Positions 16,408 to 25,593 of a stretch of 64,000 bases of DNA are shown piece by piece. The DNA lies in assembly GCF_013282095.1 (NCBI RefSeq), contig NZ_BLTJ01000001.1, positions 310,001 through 374,000 of the forward strand. Reading direction: 5' to 3'. The stretch is from Enterocloster alcoholdehydrogenati (lineage in GTDB: Bacteria; Bacillota; Clostridia; Lachnospirales; Lachnospiraceae). A model generated the notes under the pieces. That model was given only the letters and a program-made list of their open reading frames with translations. It made no database searches and had not been told where the DNA came from. Position 1 is the first letter of the stretch, and each line of letters opens with the position of its first letter. The position numbers and the translations under genes are program-made.

Positions 16408-17463
16408 TTATTGTCTGAGTTTGTAGAGGTAAACAAGAATCTCCGCCACTGCTCCATAGAACTCGGCCGGGATCTCCTCATCCAGCTTGCAGGCCGCATA
16501 CAGGGCACGGGCCAGAGGCTTGTTTTCCGTGATATAAACGCCGTTTTCTTCTCCAACCTTTACAATACGAAGCGCAGCCTCGTCCAATCCCTTTGCAAGC
16601 ACCACCGGCGCGCCATGGCGATCCGGGTCATATTTTAAGGCAACCGCCACATGAGTGGGGTTACGGATAATTACATCCGCCTGGGGCACCTTCTGCATCA
16701 TACGGCTCATGGCCATCTGGCGCTGGATGCGGCGGATGCGGCCCTTGATCTCAGGGTTTCCTTCCGTCTGCTTAAACTCGTCTTTAACCTCCTGCTTTGT
16801 CATGCGCAGGCTCTTCTCATACTCCCACCGCTGATAGAGGAAATCCAGAAACGCGATAGCTGCAAAGGCCATGCAGACCTTCATCACAAGATTAAAGACC
16901 AGCTGAAGCATATAGGCGGCAGACAGATATGGGTTCATATCGATCATGCGCGCCACGGGGGCGAGATCGCTTCTTAGCACATTCCATAAAAGAGCCAGCA
17001 AAAGCGTGATTTTTATCAGGTTTTTCACCAGCTCCACTACATTCCTTACAGCAAACAGCCGTTTCATCCCGGTAACGGGATTTAATTTGCTCCACTTTGG
17101 GCGGACGGCCTTAAAGGATACGTTAAAGCGGGTCTGGGCCCCCTGGGCCAGGACGCCGCATACAAGAGCGATCCCAAGAAGAGGAAGGGCACATTTTAAA
17201 AAGGCAGCCAGTGTAGCCCAGGCAAGGCGCGCGGAAAAGAGATCCTCCAGATCTCCGCCCATTCCCTGAATGATCCAGATCATGTAGCCCCGCATTTGCG
17301 CATATATATAAGGAAGCAAAAGCTTTACAGAAAAAAATATGCCTATGAGTATTACTACCGTAGCTACATCCCGGCTCTGAAAAACGTTTCCCTCTTTTCT
17401 GGCGTCCCTGCGCCGTTTTGGGGTGGCCTGTTCGGTTTTTTCCTGTCCTCCGCCCTGTGCCAT
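16408..17463 (-). CDS. flhB: Flagellar export switch protein FlhB
   Basis: FlhB controls substrate-class switching by self-cleavage. 351 residues: N-terminal EKTEQATPKRRRDARKEG motif, four membrane helices, then the cytoplasmic domain with the autocleavage motif NPTHVAVALKYD. The Asn-Pro cut site is intact. Downstream KPLARALYAACKLDEEIPAE is the usual end of the domain. It lies between fliR and flhA as in other clostridia. Confidence 0.97.
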   Translation of the reverse strand: MAQGGGQEKTEQATPKRRRDARKEGNVFQSRDVATVVILIGIFFSVKLLLPYIYAQMRGYMIWIIQGMGGDLEDLFSARLAWATLAAFLKCALPLLGIALVCGVLAQGAQTRFNVSFKAVRPKWSKLNPVTGMKRLFAVRNVVELVKNLIKITLLLALLWNVLRSDLAPVARMIDMNPYLSAAYMLQLVFNLVMKVCMAFAAIAFLDFLYQRWEYEKSLRMTKQEVKDEFKQTEGNPEIKGRIRRIQRQMAMSRMMQKVPQADVIIRNPTHVAVALKYDPDRHGAPVVLAKGLDEAALRIVKVGEENGVYITENKPLARALYAACKLDEEIPAEFYGAVAEILVYLYKLRQ

Positions 17464-17481
17464 GGTAGATTCCTTCCTTTC

Positions 17482-18240
17482 TTAGCCGCTTCCCATCATC
17501 AGAACCAGCTGATTCATCGTAAGATACAATTTATCCAGAATCACGCCCAGCCGGTCCGCCATAGGCGTAAACATCAGAAGAAGCATCATAAGCCCCACTG
17601 CGATCTTCACCTGAAAATTGACTGCAAATACGTTGATCTGGGGAACCACGCGCATCAGGATTCCCATAGCCGCCTCTGACATCATTTCAATGGCGATCAG
17701 CGGAAACGCAAACTGCAATCCCATCATCACGGCCTCACAGAATGCCCTTTCTGCCACGGATACGATTCCCGGATCCAGAGATACGGTTCCAAAGGGAACT
17801 GCCTGAGCAGAGGCGAAAAAGATACCTAAAAGCCGCAGATGTCCGTTGGTGGCAAAAAATACCAGCGCCATAAAAACATAGTAAAGACCGGAACTTACCG
17901 TAGCCTGGGTGCCGTACTGAGGATCGTAGATCTGAGCCATGCTAAGTCCCATGCAGTAGTCCATCACGGCGGAGGCAAAGCGCACCACCATGAAGGCAAG
18001 CTCCATTACAAAGGAAAGAATCACTCCCATGAGCAGTTCCCCTATCAGCATAACGATATATTCTGCCATGGAGTCTGGCGAATGCACCAGCTTTCCTCCC
18101 GCAGTCTGATATAACAGCACAGACAGGGCAAAGATCATGCAGCCTTTAGCCCTGAGGGGAAGGTTTGTGCGCCCGAATACGGGGTTTAAGGCAATGGCGC
18201 CGCTGACGCGCATAACCACAAGGGCAAACAGCGTGATCAT
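17482..18240 (-). CDS. fliR: Flagellar export gate protein FliR
   Basis: FliR joins FliP and FliQ in the helical core of the export gate. The 252-residue protein has six hydrophobic segments, the family opening (VVMRVSGAIALNPVFG), the EYIVMLIGELLMGVILSFVMEL segment around residues 60-80, and FAVNFQVKIAVGLMML near the C-terminus. It starts 3 bases after the fliQ stop. Confidence 0.95.
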   Translation of the reverse strand: MITLFALVVMRVSGAIALNPVFGRTNLPLRAKGCMIFALSVLLYQTAGGKLVHSPDSMAEYIVMLIGELLMGVILSFVMELAFMVVRFASAVMDYCMGLSMAQIYDPQYGTQATVSSGLYYVFMALVFFATNGHLRLLGIFFASAQAVPFGTVSLDPGIVSVAERAFCEAVMMGLQFAFPLIAIEMMSEAAMGILMRVVPQINVFAVNFQVKIAVGLMMLLLMFTPMADRLGVILDKLYLTMNQLVLMMGSG

Positions 18241-18243
18241 GGC

Positions 18244-18507
18244 CTACCACCGCGCGATCCGGTCAACGATCTGGTACATAAATTCCTGCAGCATCACCAG
18301 CATGGAGCTTCCAAGTATTCCCATAAGGGCCAGAATCGCCAAAAGCTTCGGCACAAAGGTCATTGTCTGTTCGTTGATCTGAGTCGCTGCCTGAAAGACA
18401 GCGATCACAACGCCCACAATCATACTCACCAGAAGAAAGGGGAGAGACAGCTTCATTGCCAGCTGAAACGCCTGATACATAATGTCAAGAACCTCTGTAT
18501 TGCTCAT
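18244..18507 (-). CDS. fliQ: Flagellar export gate protein FliQ
   Basis: An 87-residue protein with two membrane helices (PFLLVSMIVGVVIAVFQAAT and LLAILALMGILGSSMLVMLQ) joined by the polar NEQTMTFVPK loop, exactly the FliQ pattern. It is a subunit of the FliPQR channel. An AAAGGAGATCT site precedes the ATG. Confidence 0.96.
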   Translation of the reverse strand: MSNTEVLDIMYQAFQLAMKLSLPFLLVSMIVGVVIAVFQAATQINEQTMTFVPKLLAILALMGILGSSMLVMLQEFMYQIVDRIARW

Positions 18508-18552
18508 GATAGATCTCCTTTTCTTTGAAATAGCCTTCCCGGCCCGACTGCC

Positions 18553-19209
18553 TTAGCGGAAACTCTGTACAAGACCTGCAAACAGAAGCTCCCAGCCGTT
18601 GACTGTGATAAACAGCAAAAGCTTAAAGGGCAGCGAAACCATGGTCGGCGGCAGCATTACCATTCCCATGGACATGAGCGTAGTCGCCACCACTATATCG
18701 ATCAGCAGAAAGGGCAGGTAGATCAGAAAGCCGGCCATAAAGCCGCGCTTTAACTCACTGGTCATAAAGGCCGGGGTAACAACGGTCAGGGGATAATCCT
18801 TTACGTCCTCTTCTACCTCGCTCTTTGACATTTCCACAAAATGATCCAGCGTAGACTTTTCTGTATTGCGCAGCATAAATTCTTTTAGTGGAACCTCCGC
18901 CCGGCTGATGGCCTCCTGCTGGGTGATCTCGCCCCGGATATAGGGCTGGTAGGCGTCTGTGTTTACGGAACTGATCACAGGGCTCATGATATACAGCGTA
19001 AGAAAGAGGGCAATTCCGGTAAGAACCATATTGGGCGGGGCCTGCTGAACGCCCATGGCATTGCGCGTAAAGGAAAGAACGATCACGATCCGCATAAACG
19101 ATGTCATCATAATGACGATAGAGGGCAGAAGTGCCGCTGCCGTCAAAAGAATTACTATGTCAAGGGCCGGAACGTTTCCCCCGTTAAGCCCGGTAAGAAG
19201 TTCATTCAT
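18553..19209 (-). CDS. fliP: Flagellar export gate protein FliP (short form without cleaved leader)
   Basis: FliP forms the pentameric core of the export channel. 218 residues: membrane helix 1-2 with PSIVIMMTSFMRIVIVLSF, the GVQQAPPNMVLTGIALFLT segment, a periplasmic region, VVTPAFMTSELKRGF, and the C-terminal MLPPTMVSLPFKLLLFI. It lacks the N-terminal signal-like extension of proteobacterial FliP, which is common in Firmicutes. Its start overlaps the fliO end by 8 bases. Confidence 0.97.
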   Translation of the reverse strand: MNELLTGLNGGNVPALDIVILLTAAALLPSIVIMMTSFMRIVIVLSFTRNAMGVQQAPPNMVLTGIALFLTLYIMSPVISSVNTDAYQPYIRGEITQQEAISRAEVPLKEFMLRNTEKSTLDHFVEMSKSEVEEDVKDYPLTVVTPAFMTSELKRGFMAGFLIYLPFLLIDIVVATTLMSMGMVMLPPTMVSLPFKLLLFITVNGWELLFAGLVQSFR

Positions 19210-19474
19210 CGCCTTCCTCCTTCTCTGCCTCCATCCGGTCGATCAGGGTAATGCCAGACTGAGTGGAACCCAGAAGATAAATATTGTTTTTATACTGTAC
19301 CAGCAAAAGACTGCGGTCCGCACCCAGCGGAGTCTGTTCCAGAACCCTCAGGCTGCCTTTGGAGACGGGCATTCCGAAACGCCGTCCCAGAAAGCGGCTG
19401 ACAAACCAGGCAGCCGCAAGGATGCAGACCAGGCTTAATATCATTCCGGCTGCGGATACAGGGTCGCCCCACAT
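19202..19474 (-). CDS. fliO: Flagellar biosynthesis protein FliO
   Basis: A 90-residue protein with one N-terminal membrane helix (MILSLVCILAAAWFVSRFL) and a cytoplasmic tail with RVLEQTPLGADRSLLLVQ, the FliO/MopB pattern. FliO helps assemble FliP in the export gate. It follows fliY without a gap (shared base) and overlaps fliP. Confidence 0.88.
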   Translation of the reverse strand: MWGDPVSAAGMILSLVCILAAAWFVSRFLGRRFGMPVSKGSLRVLEQTPLGADRSLLLVQYKNNIYLLGSTQSGITLIDRMEAEKEEGDE

Positions 19475-20817
19475 CAGAGGCTCTCCTGATTCAGGTCACA
19501 GGCTACGATCTCCGTAATACGGATGCCGAAATTATCCTCCACAACTACGATATCGCCTCTGGCCACACACTGGCCATTGACATAAAGGTCTGCCTGCTCT
19601 CCCGCCATCTTGTCAAGGACTACCAATGATCCCTGGGTAAACTCCAGGATATCCTTTACCAGCTTCTTCGTGCGCCCGATCTCTACAGAGATTTCCAGCG
19701 GCACCCGCATCAGCATCTCCTGATTGGCAGTTTCTTCTTCACCAGAGGAGTCCACTGCCTGTAACGGTACGGAAACAGAAGGCCGGATAATAGACGGGGA
19801 TGACTGGGATCTGTGCTCCCCTGCCTTCTCTTTCTCCTTTCCCTTCTCTTCGATTCCCCGCATCAGCTCCATCATCTGCATCTGAGACTGCTGCATCTGT
19901 GTAAGGAGCTGCATAAATCCGGGATCTCCCGCCGGCATCATCCCGTAAGGCGGCATATATCCCCCCTGAGGCATCCCGTTCCAGCCCGGAACCGCCGGCT
20001 GTGGCTGCGCTGTCTGCTGGAATGCCGGCTGTGCTGTGTCCTGTCCGGGCTGTACTACGGACTGAGGCAAAGGTTCCTGTTCGCCGGACGAGGCCGTTTC
20101 CGCTCCATTTGTTCCTGGCATCATCGTACCGGCTGACGCCACGGGAATCGGCTGAACCTCAGGAGCATCTGTTTGGCCGGCCTGCACCGGTTCCTGCACC
20201 TTTTCCTGCGCCTGGGCCTTTTTCAGCGTATCCGCAAATGGCTCCAGAAGCCGTTTTGCCAGGCTCAGAGGCATGATATTTAAAAATTCACTTTCCAGCT
20301 TTCCCACGATTTCCAGGGTAAAGCCAACCACCGCCATGGGGGTGTCTGCCGGAAAATACTTTTCCTTAAAACTCTGCTCATCCTCGATTTCAAAGGAAAC
20401 CGGGGTTGAAATATTGACGGTCATCTTCAAAAATTCTGACATTGCCGTGGCGGATGCACCCATCATCTGATTCATGACCTCGCAGATCGCGCTGCGGTTG
20501 ATCTCATCCATTTCAAACTGCTCCATGGGGATATCCTGTCCCATAAGAGTGCTTACGATGATGCGGACATCGTTCCGGCTGAACATCATGATATTGCTGC
20601 CTTCCAGACCTTCTACATAGGCAATCTCCACGCCTACGGCAGGCTCCAGCTTCTTAAATTCAAACTGGTCGCGGGTCAGGACACGGACCACCGGCGTTGT
20701 GATATTGACCGTGGAACCCAAAAGGGTCGACATGGCCGTGGCAGACGCTCCCAGGCTTATATTCATCATTTCGCCCAGGGCATCCTTTTCTATGTCATTA
20801 AAGCTGCTTGCGCCCAT
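19474..20817 (-). CDS. fliY: Flagellar switch protein and CheY-P phosphatase FliY (FliN domain)
   Basis: 447 residues. The N-terminal CheC-like part (about 1-200) carries two intact phosphatase motifs: D12-x3-E16-x2-N19 and S-AIC-E-VM-N near residue 115. A Pro/Gln-rich linker (about 205-345) includes a Met/Gln run. The C-terminal FliN/SpoA domain (about 365-445) has LEISVEIGRTKKLVKDIL and EQADLYVNGQCVARGD. FliY is part of the switch C-ring and dephosphorylates CheY-P. With the CheC first site altered, FliY may be the main phosphatase here. Confidence 0.95.
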   Translation of the reverse strand: MGASSFNDIEKDALGEMMNISLGASATAMSTLLGSTVNITTPVVRVLTRDQFEFKKLEPAVGVEIAYVEGLEGSNIMMFSRNDVRIIVSTLMGQDIPMEQFEMDEINRSAICEVMNQMMGASATAMSEFLKMTVNISTPVSFEIEDEQSFKEKYFPADTPMAVVGFTLEIVGKLESEFLNIMPLSLAKRLLEPFADTLKKAQAQEKVQEPVQAGQTDAPEVQPIPVASAGTMMPGTNGAETASSGEQEPLPQSVVQPGQDTAQPAFQQTAQPQPAVPGWNGMPQGGYMPPYGMMPAGDPGFMQLLTQMQQSQMQMMELMRGIEEKGKEKEKAGEHRSQSSPSIIRPSVSVPLQAVDSSGEEETANQEMLMRVPLEISVEIGRTKKLVKDILEFTQGSLVVLDKMAGEQADLYVNGQCVARGDIVVVEDNFGIRITEIVACDLNQESL

Positions 20818-20836
20818 TCTCTTTTCCTCCCGTATT

Positions 20837-21286
20837 TTACTTTCCGATCTCCAGAGCCTTTTGGGCCATCAGCTTCATGGCGTTTAACGCCGTCACATTA
20901 GCCTCATAGGAACGGGTAGCGGACATACTGTCCACCGTTTCCTTTAAAAGATCCACATTGGGCATATTTACATACCCCTGCGCATCTGCGTCCGGATGGT
21001 CGGGATCGTAGACCCGCTTAAACTCCCGGTCATCCTCTATGATGCCGGAAACCCGCACGCCCACGTTCCGGCTGGCAAAGCCTTTCCCGTTTGCGGCATT
21101 GCGCAGCGCCTCTTCAAAAGAGCCGCTCCCATAATTTTCCAAAACAACATCTTTCCTCCGGTAGGGGCCGCCGGACGCCGTGCGCGTTGTATCGATATTG
21201 GCAATGTTTTCCGCCGCGATATCCATGCGCATACGCTGGGCGCTCATACCGGAAGCGCTGATATCAAAGGAACTTAAAAACGACAT
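20837..21286 (-). CDS. flgC: Flagellar proximal rod protein FlgC, at an unusual place
   Basis: 149 residues with the FlgC N-terminus (ISASGMSAQRMRMDIAAENI), the family central pattern (GVRVSGIIEDDREFKRVYDP DHP), the VNMPNVDLLKETVDSMSATR motif and the C-terminal KLMAQKALEIGK. FlgC is a rod subunit assembled with FlgB, FliE and FlgF. In most clostridia the gene lies between flgB and fliE; here it sits between cheY and fliY, about 12 kb downstream, while flgB and fliE are adjacent. Confidence 0.96.
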   Translation of the reverse strand: MSFLSSFDISASGMSAQRMRMDIAAENIANIDTTRTASGGPYRRKDVVLENYGSGSFEEALRNAANGKGFASRNVGVRVSGIIEDDREFKRVYDPDHPDADAQGYVNMPNVDLLKETVDSMSATRSYEANVTALNAMKLMAQKALEIGK

Positions 21287-21297
21287 AAAAGCGCCTC

Positions 21298-21660
21298 CTA
21301 TTTTCCAAGAATATCTCCTACAGTCTGTACGATACGTTTTGCATCAAAGGGTTTTACCACAAAATCCTTTGCGCCGGACTGGATCGCGTCTACTACCATG
21401 CTCTCCTGTCCCATGGCGGTGCACATCACCACTCTGGCGTTGGGGTCGATCTCACGGATCTTTTTTAAGGCCTGAAGTCCGTCCATGTTTGGCATGGTAA
21501 TGTCCATGATTACCATATCAGGCTTTTCCTCTTCATACTTTTTTACTGCCTCTGCTCCGTCCTGAGCCTCAACAAAATCCGTGTAACCGCTGGCGCTCAG
21601 CGCGTTCTTGATCATCATACGCATAAAAGCAGCATCATCTACAAGCATAATCTTAGCCAT
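21298..21660 (-). CDS. cheY: Chemotaxis response regulator CheY
   Basis: A single 120-residue receiver domain. The acidic pocket is LVDDA, the phospho-acceptor Asp is in MVIMDITMPNMDG, the switch Thr is in VVMCTAMGQE, and the Lys is in DFVVKPFD. CheY-P binds FliM/FliY and sets the motor direction. It lies 23 bases after fliM and 11 before flgC. Confidence 0.96.
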   Translation of the reverse strand: MAKIMLVDDAAFMRMMIKNALSASGYTDFVEAQDGAEAVKKYEEEKPDMVIMDITMPNMDGLQALKKIREIDPNARVVMCTAMGQESMVVDAIQSGAKDFVVKPFDAKRIVQTVGDILGK

Positions 21661-21683
21661 ATCTCATATTCCTCGTCTTTCTC

Positions 21684-22721
21684 TTATTCTTGTGTTTCCT
21701 CTCCGTCCTCCGCTTCCGCAGAAATCCGGGAAACAATCTTTACAGCTACATTTTTCTTGTACCGCCCCATCTGTCCCATAAACCAGGGTTGCCGTCCTAT
21801 GTACAGCTTCACCTGGCTGTCTTTTGACCTTCCCAGATCGATCACATCGCCGGGCTGCATATGGTAAAGGTCTTCCAGCTCCAGCCGCACCGTTCCAAGC
21901 TGACCTGTAACAGGGAGCGAGGAACAGCGGATATTATCCAGGATCGTCTCTTTGTTATCCTCATACGAGAAACCTCTCGCCAGGTGTTTTCTTGTATCGA
22001 TCACCTGGAAGATTGCCTCCAGCAGGGTTCCCGGCATACAGATCCGAATCTTTTCTGTAGAAAGACCGGACACATCCACATTCAGAAGGATGATTGCCAC
22101 CGTCTCGTCAAGCCCTACCTCCTGTGCCATGCTGGGATTCTCCTCCACACGCTGAACCTCAAAGGACACATTGACATAATTGGCAAATCCGTCCCTTAAA
22201 GCCCCGGTCACATATTCTGTGACCCGCCGGTAGAGGGCCAGCTCCACATCGGAATACCGGTAATCCTCCTCTACCCGGATCACCTCGTCTCCGCCGCCCA
22301 GCATATGATTGATCAGCGTGATCACAAGGCCCGGCGTGATATGCAGCATCATAGGAACATTCTGCCTTCCCTTTTCCGGCATAACCGTATCTACCAGCGT
22401 CATGCAGTCATTTTCCTGAAATGAATTCACATATTCATAGTAGCGTTTCTCCTGAACCTCCATCACCGTGATATCCGTCATAACGCGGAAGATCCCGTTG
22501 ACCTGAGAAGTCAGGATACGGGCATAATTTTCGAAGACGCTGTTTAATATCTTCATCTTCTCTTTTGTGAATTTTCTCGGACTGTAAAAATCGTATTTTC
22601 TGTATTTTTTCTCTATTGGTTCCGGTTTCCCGACATTCTCCTTAACCTCCGGCTGGGCCGTTCCTCCCTGCATGGATTTTAGGAGCGCATCGATCTGACT
22701 CTGTGATAATACGTCTGCCAT
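21684..22721 (-). CDS. fliM: Flagellar motor switch protein FliM
   Basis: 345 residues. The N-terminal CheY-P binding peptide is present (LSQSQIDALLKSM), followed by the middle domain (YDFYSPRKFTKEKMKIL, MMLHITPGLVITLINHMLGG) and the C-terminal SpoA/FliN-like domain (YHMQPGDVIDLGRSKDSQV). The ATG at 22721 is preferred over a TTG four codons earlier, which would leave no room for a ribosome site after GGAAGGG. It directly follows motB; the usual fliL between motB and fliM is missing. Confidence 0.96.
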   Translation of the reverse strand: MADVLSQSQIDALLKSMQGGTAQPEVKENVGKPEPIEKKYRKYDFYSPRKFTKEKMKILNSVFENYARILTSQVNGIFRVMTDITVMEVQEKRYYEYVNSFQENDCMTLVDTVMPEKGRQNVPMMLHITPGLVITLINHMLGGGDEVIRVEEDYRYSDVELALYRRVTEYVTGALRDGFANYVNVSFEVQRVEENPSMAQEVGLDETVAIILLNVDVSGLSTEKIRICMPGTLLEAIFQVIDTRKHLARGFSYEDNKETILDNIRCSSLPVTGQLGTVRLELEDLYHMQPGDVIDLGRSKDSQVKLYIGRQPWFMGQMGRYKKNVAVKIVSRISAEAEDGEETQE

Positions 22722-22739
22722 CGTTTCCGCCAACCCTTC

Positions 22740-23591
22740 CTATTCATTTTCATTCTGCGCGGCCGATCTTCCCACCGTTACCACTGTTGTACTTTCATAG
22801 GCGCCGCTTTCCAGATCGCTGTAATATTCATCCATCCCTTTTTCCTTTGCGCCCGTGTCTAACAGAAGGATTTCCACCCGGCGGTTCTTGGCGCGGCCCT
22901 CAGCCGTAGCGTTGTCCGCCACCGGACGGTATTCTCCATAGCTGATGTTTACAAGCTTTTCCGGCGCAATCACATTCTGGCCCTGAATATAAATAGAAAC
23001 CTCCGCGCCGCGCACCGCAGACAGAATACGATCCACCCGCACATTTGACTCGCCGTTGACGTCGGCCTTGGCCGTATGAGCCATGATATTGACCTGTCCG
23101 ATCTCCTCGGCTGCCGGGGCAATGGCCTGACAGAAGGATGTCAGCACCATCTGGCCCTGCTGGGTCAGGATCGAGCTGCCGCCGCCAAAAAACGTGCTAT
23201 CCTTAAAGGTGATGTAGGTATAATCATCTCCCCGGATCACCGTAGCGTCCTTGACGCCGATATCATTAAGCTTATTGGCAATGGTAAGGTACAGCGTGTT
23301 GGGATCGCTTGGATCCAGAGCGCCGGCCGTTCCTTCATTGCTGCCGAAGGTCTCACCTCCGGCCGGGGAATCCCCCACTCCAATCTTCGTATTCGCCGTT
23401 ACCTTATCCGCCTGCTCTCCCTCAACCGCCTGCTGCGGAGAAATACTCTTTACAAAAACATTCCACTTATTGGCATCCACATTAGACATGGAGTACAGCA
23501 TGATGAAAAATGTCATAAGCAGCGTCACCATATCGCCGTATGTATCCATCCAGTTGCCGCCGCCGTCAGTAGGACGCGATTTCTTTTTCAT
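22740..23591 (-). CDS. motB: Flagellar stator protein MotB
   Basis: 283 residues. The single membrane helix carries the proton-carrying Asp in WMDTYGDMVTLLMTFFIML near residue 16-20. The periplasmic OmpA-like domain (about 120-255) ends with SYGEYRPVADNATAEGRAKNRR and binds peptidoglycan. The start overlaps the motA stop by 4 bases (ATGA). MotA4B2 stators push on FliG. Confidence 0.96.
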   Translation of the reverse strand: MKKKSRPTDGGGNWMDTYGDMVTLLMTFFIMLYSMSNVDANKWNVFVKSISPQQAVEGEQADKVTANTKIGVGDSPAGGETFGSNEGTAGALDPSDPNTLYLTIANKLNDIGVKDATVIRGDDYTYITFKDSTFFGGGSSILTQQGQMVLTSFCQAIAPAAEEIGQVNIMAHTAKADVNGESNVRVDRILSAVRGAEVSIYIQGQNVIAPEKLVNISYGEYRPVADNATAEGRAKNRRVEILLLDTGAKEKGMDEYYSDLESGAYESTTVVTVGRSAAQNENE

Positions 23592-24403
23592 TCTTCTGCC
23601 CCCTCCTGACCGTCTGATCTGCCGGATTTTGCCAGAAGCTTCTGCTGCTGGGATCTCTTAATAGAGGTCAGCAGCCGTTCCCTGAGGTATTGAGGATTTT
23701 CTCCCGCCTGGATCGAGAGGATTCCCTCAATCACAGTAGAACAGTACAGCTCCTCTTCATCCTGACGGATCCTGAGTTTTTTTGCAATGGGGTTAAAAAC
23801 CGCATTTGCCAGGATGCATCCGTAAAAGGTGGTGATCAAAGCGACTGACATATCCTGGCCAATGCTGGAGGAACCGCCGCTCCCGCTCAGATCCAGCCCC
23901 TTTAACATATTGACCAGACCGATCAGTGTACCGATCATACCGAAAGCAGGGGCATAGGCGGAGCCCTTTTCATAGAGCCCCGCTGCCTGATCGTGGCGCA
24001 CCATCATGTTCTCCAGTTCACGCTCTAATACCAGGCGCACCTTGTCGGGATCATTGGCGTCGACAATCATAAGAATACTGTGTTTAAGAAAGGGATCGCT
24101 GATCTCACCGGCTTTGTCCTCCAGCGCCAGAAGGCCATTCTGTCTCGCTATCATAGCCAGATCTACCAATTGGTCTACCAGCTGGGGGATATTGTACATT
24201 TTTCCGCGGAACAGCACGGCAAAGTGCTTGGGGATATCCTTGAGAATCCCAAAGGGGTAGCTGGCGATCAGCGCCGCCAGCGTGCCTCCCACTACAATCA
24301 CGACACTGGGAACATCCACAAAGTTGCCCAGCTTGTCCATGCCGATTCCGTATACCATCAGAATACCGCTTAGCAGCAGTCCGATCAGAGTTGTCAGATC
24401 CAC
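23588..24403 (-). CDS. motA: Flagellar stator protein MotA
   Basis: 271 residues with four membrane helices. The opening is DLTTLIGLLLSGILMVYGI; the helix 3-4 region contains APAFGMIGTLIGLVNMLKGL, and the cytoplasmic loop has the charged residues that touch FliG. The GTG start is chosen because a GGGAGG lies 8 bases upstream and it directly follows the flbD stop; reading further upstream gives non-homologous residues inside flbD. Confidence 0.95.
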   Translation of the reverse strand: MDLTTLIGLLLSGILMVYGIGMDKLGNFVDVPSVVIVVGGTLAALIASYPFGILKDIPKHFAVLFRGKMYNIPQLVDQLVDLAMIARQNGLLALEDKAGEISDPFLKHSILMIVDANDPDKVRLVLERELENMMVRHDQAAGLYEKGSAYAPAFGMIGTLIGLVNMLKGLDLSGSGGSSSIGQDMSVALITTFYGCILANAVFNPIAKKLRIRQDEEELYCSTVIEGILSIQAGENPQYLRERLLTSIKRSQQQKLLAKSGRSDGQEGAEE

Positions 24404-24404
24404 C

Positions 24405-24614
24405 TCAATCTTCCTCCCGTTCTTTTTTCCCGCCGTACATACAACGGCTGAGGAATATCTCAGCCTGCTCCCTGACCTTCTCCACACTTTCCTTTACAAG
24501 ATAGTAATTTCCATTCATCATGCGGATCTTTGTCTCAGGAATACTCTCCACATATTCCACCTGAAGCCAGTTGAGATATAATGCTTCACCATTTAGTCTC
24601 GTTACGCAGATCAT
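24405..24614 (-). CDS. flbD: FlbD-family flagellar protein
   Basis: A 69-residue protein with the family opening MICVTRLNGEALYLN, followed by VEYVESIPETKIRMMNGNYYLV and a helical tail. FlbD (SwrD in Bacillus) lies between flgE and motA in many Firmicutes and in B. subtilis raises motor power through the stators. The position next to motA agrees. Confidence 0.93.
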   Translation of the reverse strand: MICVTRLNGEALYLNWLQVEYVESIPETKIRMMNGNYYLVKESVEKVREQAEIFLSRCMYGGKKEREED

Positions 24615-24619
24615 ACAGC

Positions 24620-25540
24620 TTACCGCTTCATATTGATCAGATCAGAGAGAATCTCGTCGCTGACTGTGATGATCTTGGAATTTGCCTGGAAACCTCTCTG
24701 GGTGGTGATCATGTCAGAAAATTCCTTTGCCAGATCCACATTGGAGGCCTCCAGATATCCGGTCATAAGTTTGGAGGTAGAGCCGCCGGGAATGGTAGCG
24801 GAAGCTGTACCGGAGTTATCACTTTCACTGGCGCCATAGTAATAGCTTCCTTTCTTTGAGAGACCCTGAGGGTTCTGGAAGGTGGCCACGGCTACCTTTC
24901 CAAGAGATACGGTTTTTCCGCTTTTAGCAGCATCCGTCGACACAACCGTACCTGTGATTTCACCCAGATCGTTGATCTTGACATCCTTTAACTGAAGAGA
25001 ATCGCCAGTAAAATTATTACCTGTCACATCAACAGGTGCCTTAATCGGCACCAATTCGCCGTCAAACTTTGTCGGGCTGTCTACCTTGTCGGGACGGAAA
25101 CCGTATACGAAATTTCCGTTGGCATCTACCAGATATCCGTTGGCGTCAATGTTAAACTGGCCCACGCGGGTATAATTGAAATCTGTTTTTTTCATATCAT
25201 CCACCGCAACATTCTTATCTGCTGAAGGATAGGTGATAAAGAATCCCTCGCCGCTGATGGTGGCGTTCAGTCCTCCCACGTAGGTAGGCGTAGAAGAACT
25301 CATATCCGTAGAAATAGATCCCATCATGGTACCATAACCATACTGAGCCGCGTTCACGCCGCCTGCCGTCGTAGAGCCTTTGGTGGAATTGGTGGATGTC
25401 TGATACATCGCCTCTTTGAAGCTGAATGTCTGGGACTTGAAACCAAAGGTGTTTACATTGGCGATATTATTTCCGATTACGTCCAGTTTGTTCTGATGTG
25501 CACGCAGACCTGCTACGGCTGAATCCATTGCTCTTAACAT
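24620..25540 (-). CDS. flgE: Flagellar hook protein FlgE (short form)
   Basis: 306 residues with the N-terminal rod/hook motif (AHQNKLDVIGNNIANVNTFG), the central ATISGEGFFITYPS strand and TRVGQFNIDANGYLVDANG, and the C-terminal LEASNVDLAKEFSDMITTQR helix. The middle domains are small, so the protein is at the short end of FlgE (many are 400 or more). It follows flgD, which caps the hook during assembly, in the usual order. Confidence 0.95.
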   Translation of the reverse strand: MLRAMDSAVAGLRAHQNKLDVIGNNIANVNTFGFKSQTFSFKEAMYQTSTNSTKGSTTAGGVNAAQYGYGTMMGSISTDMSSSTPTYVGGLNATISGEGFFITYPSADKNVAVDDMKKTDFNYTRVGQFNIDANGYLVDANGNFVYGFRPDKVDSPTKFDGELVPIKAPVDVTGNNFTGDSLQLKDVKINDLGEITGTVVSTDAAKSGKTVSLGKVAVATFQNPQGLSKKGSYYYGASESDNSGTASATIPGGSTSKLMTGYLEASNVDLAKEFSDMITTQRGFQANSKIITVSDEILSDLINMKR

Positions 25541-25593
25541 ATTGTGTCTTCCTTTCTTTTATCCTTTTGTATCTATGATCCGGCACGGAAACG

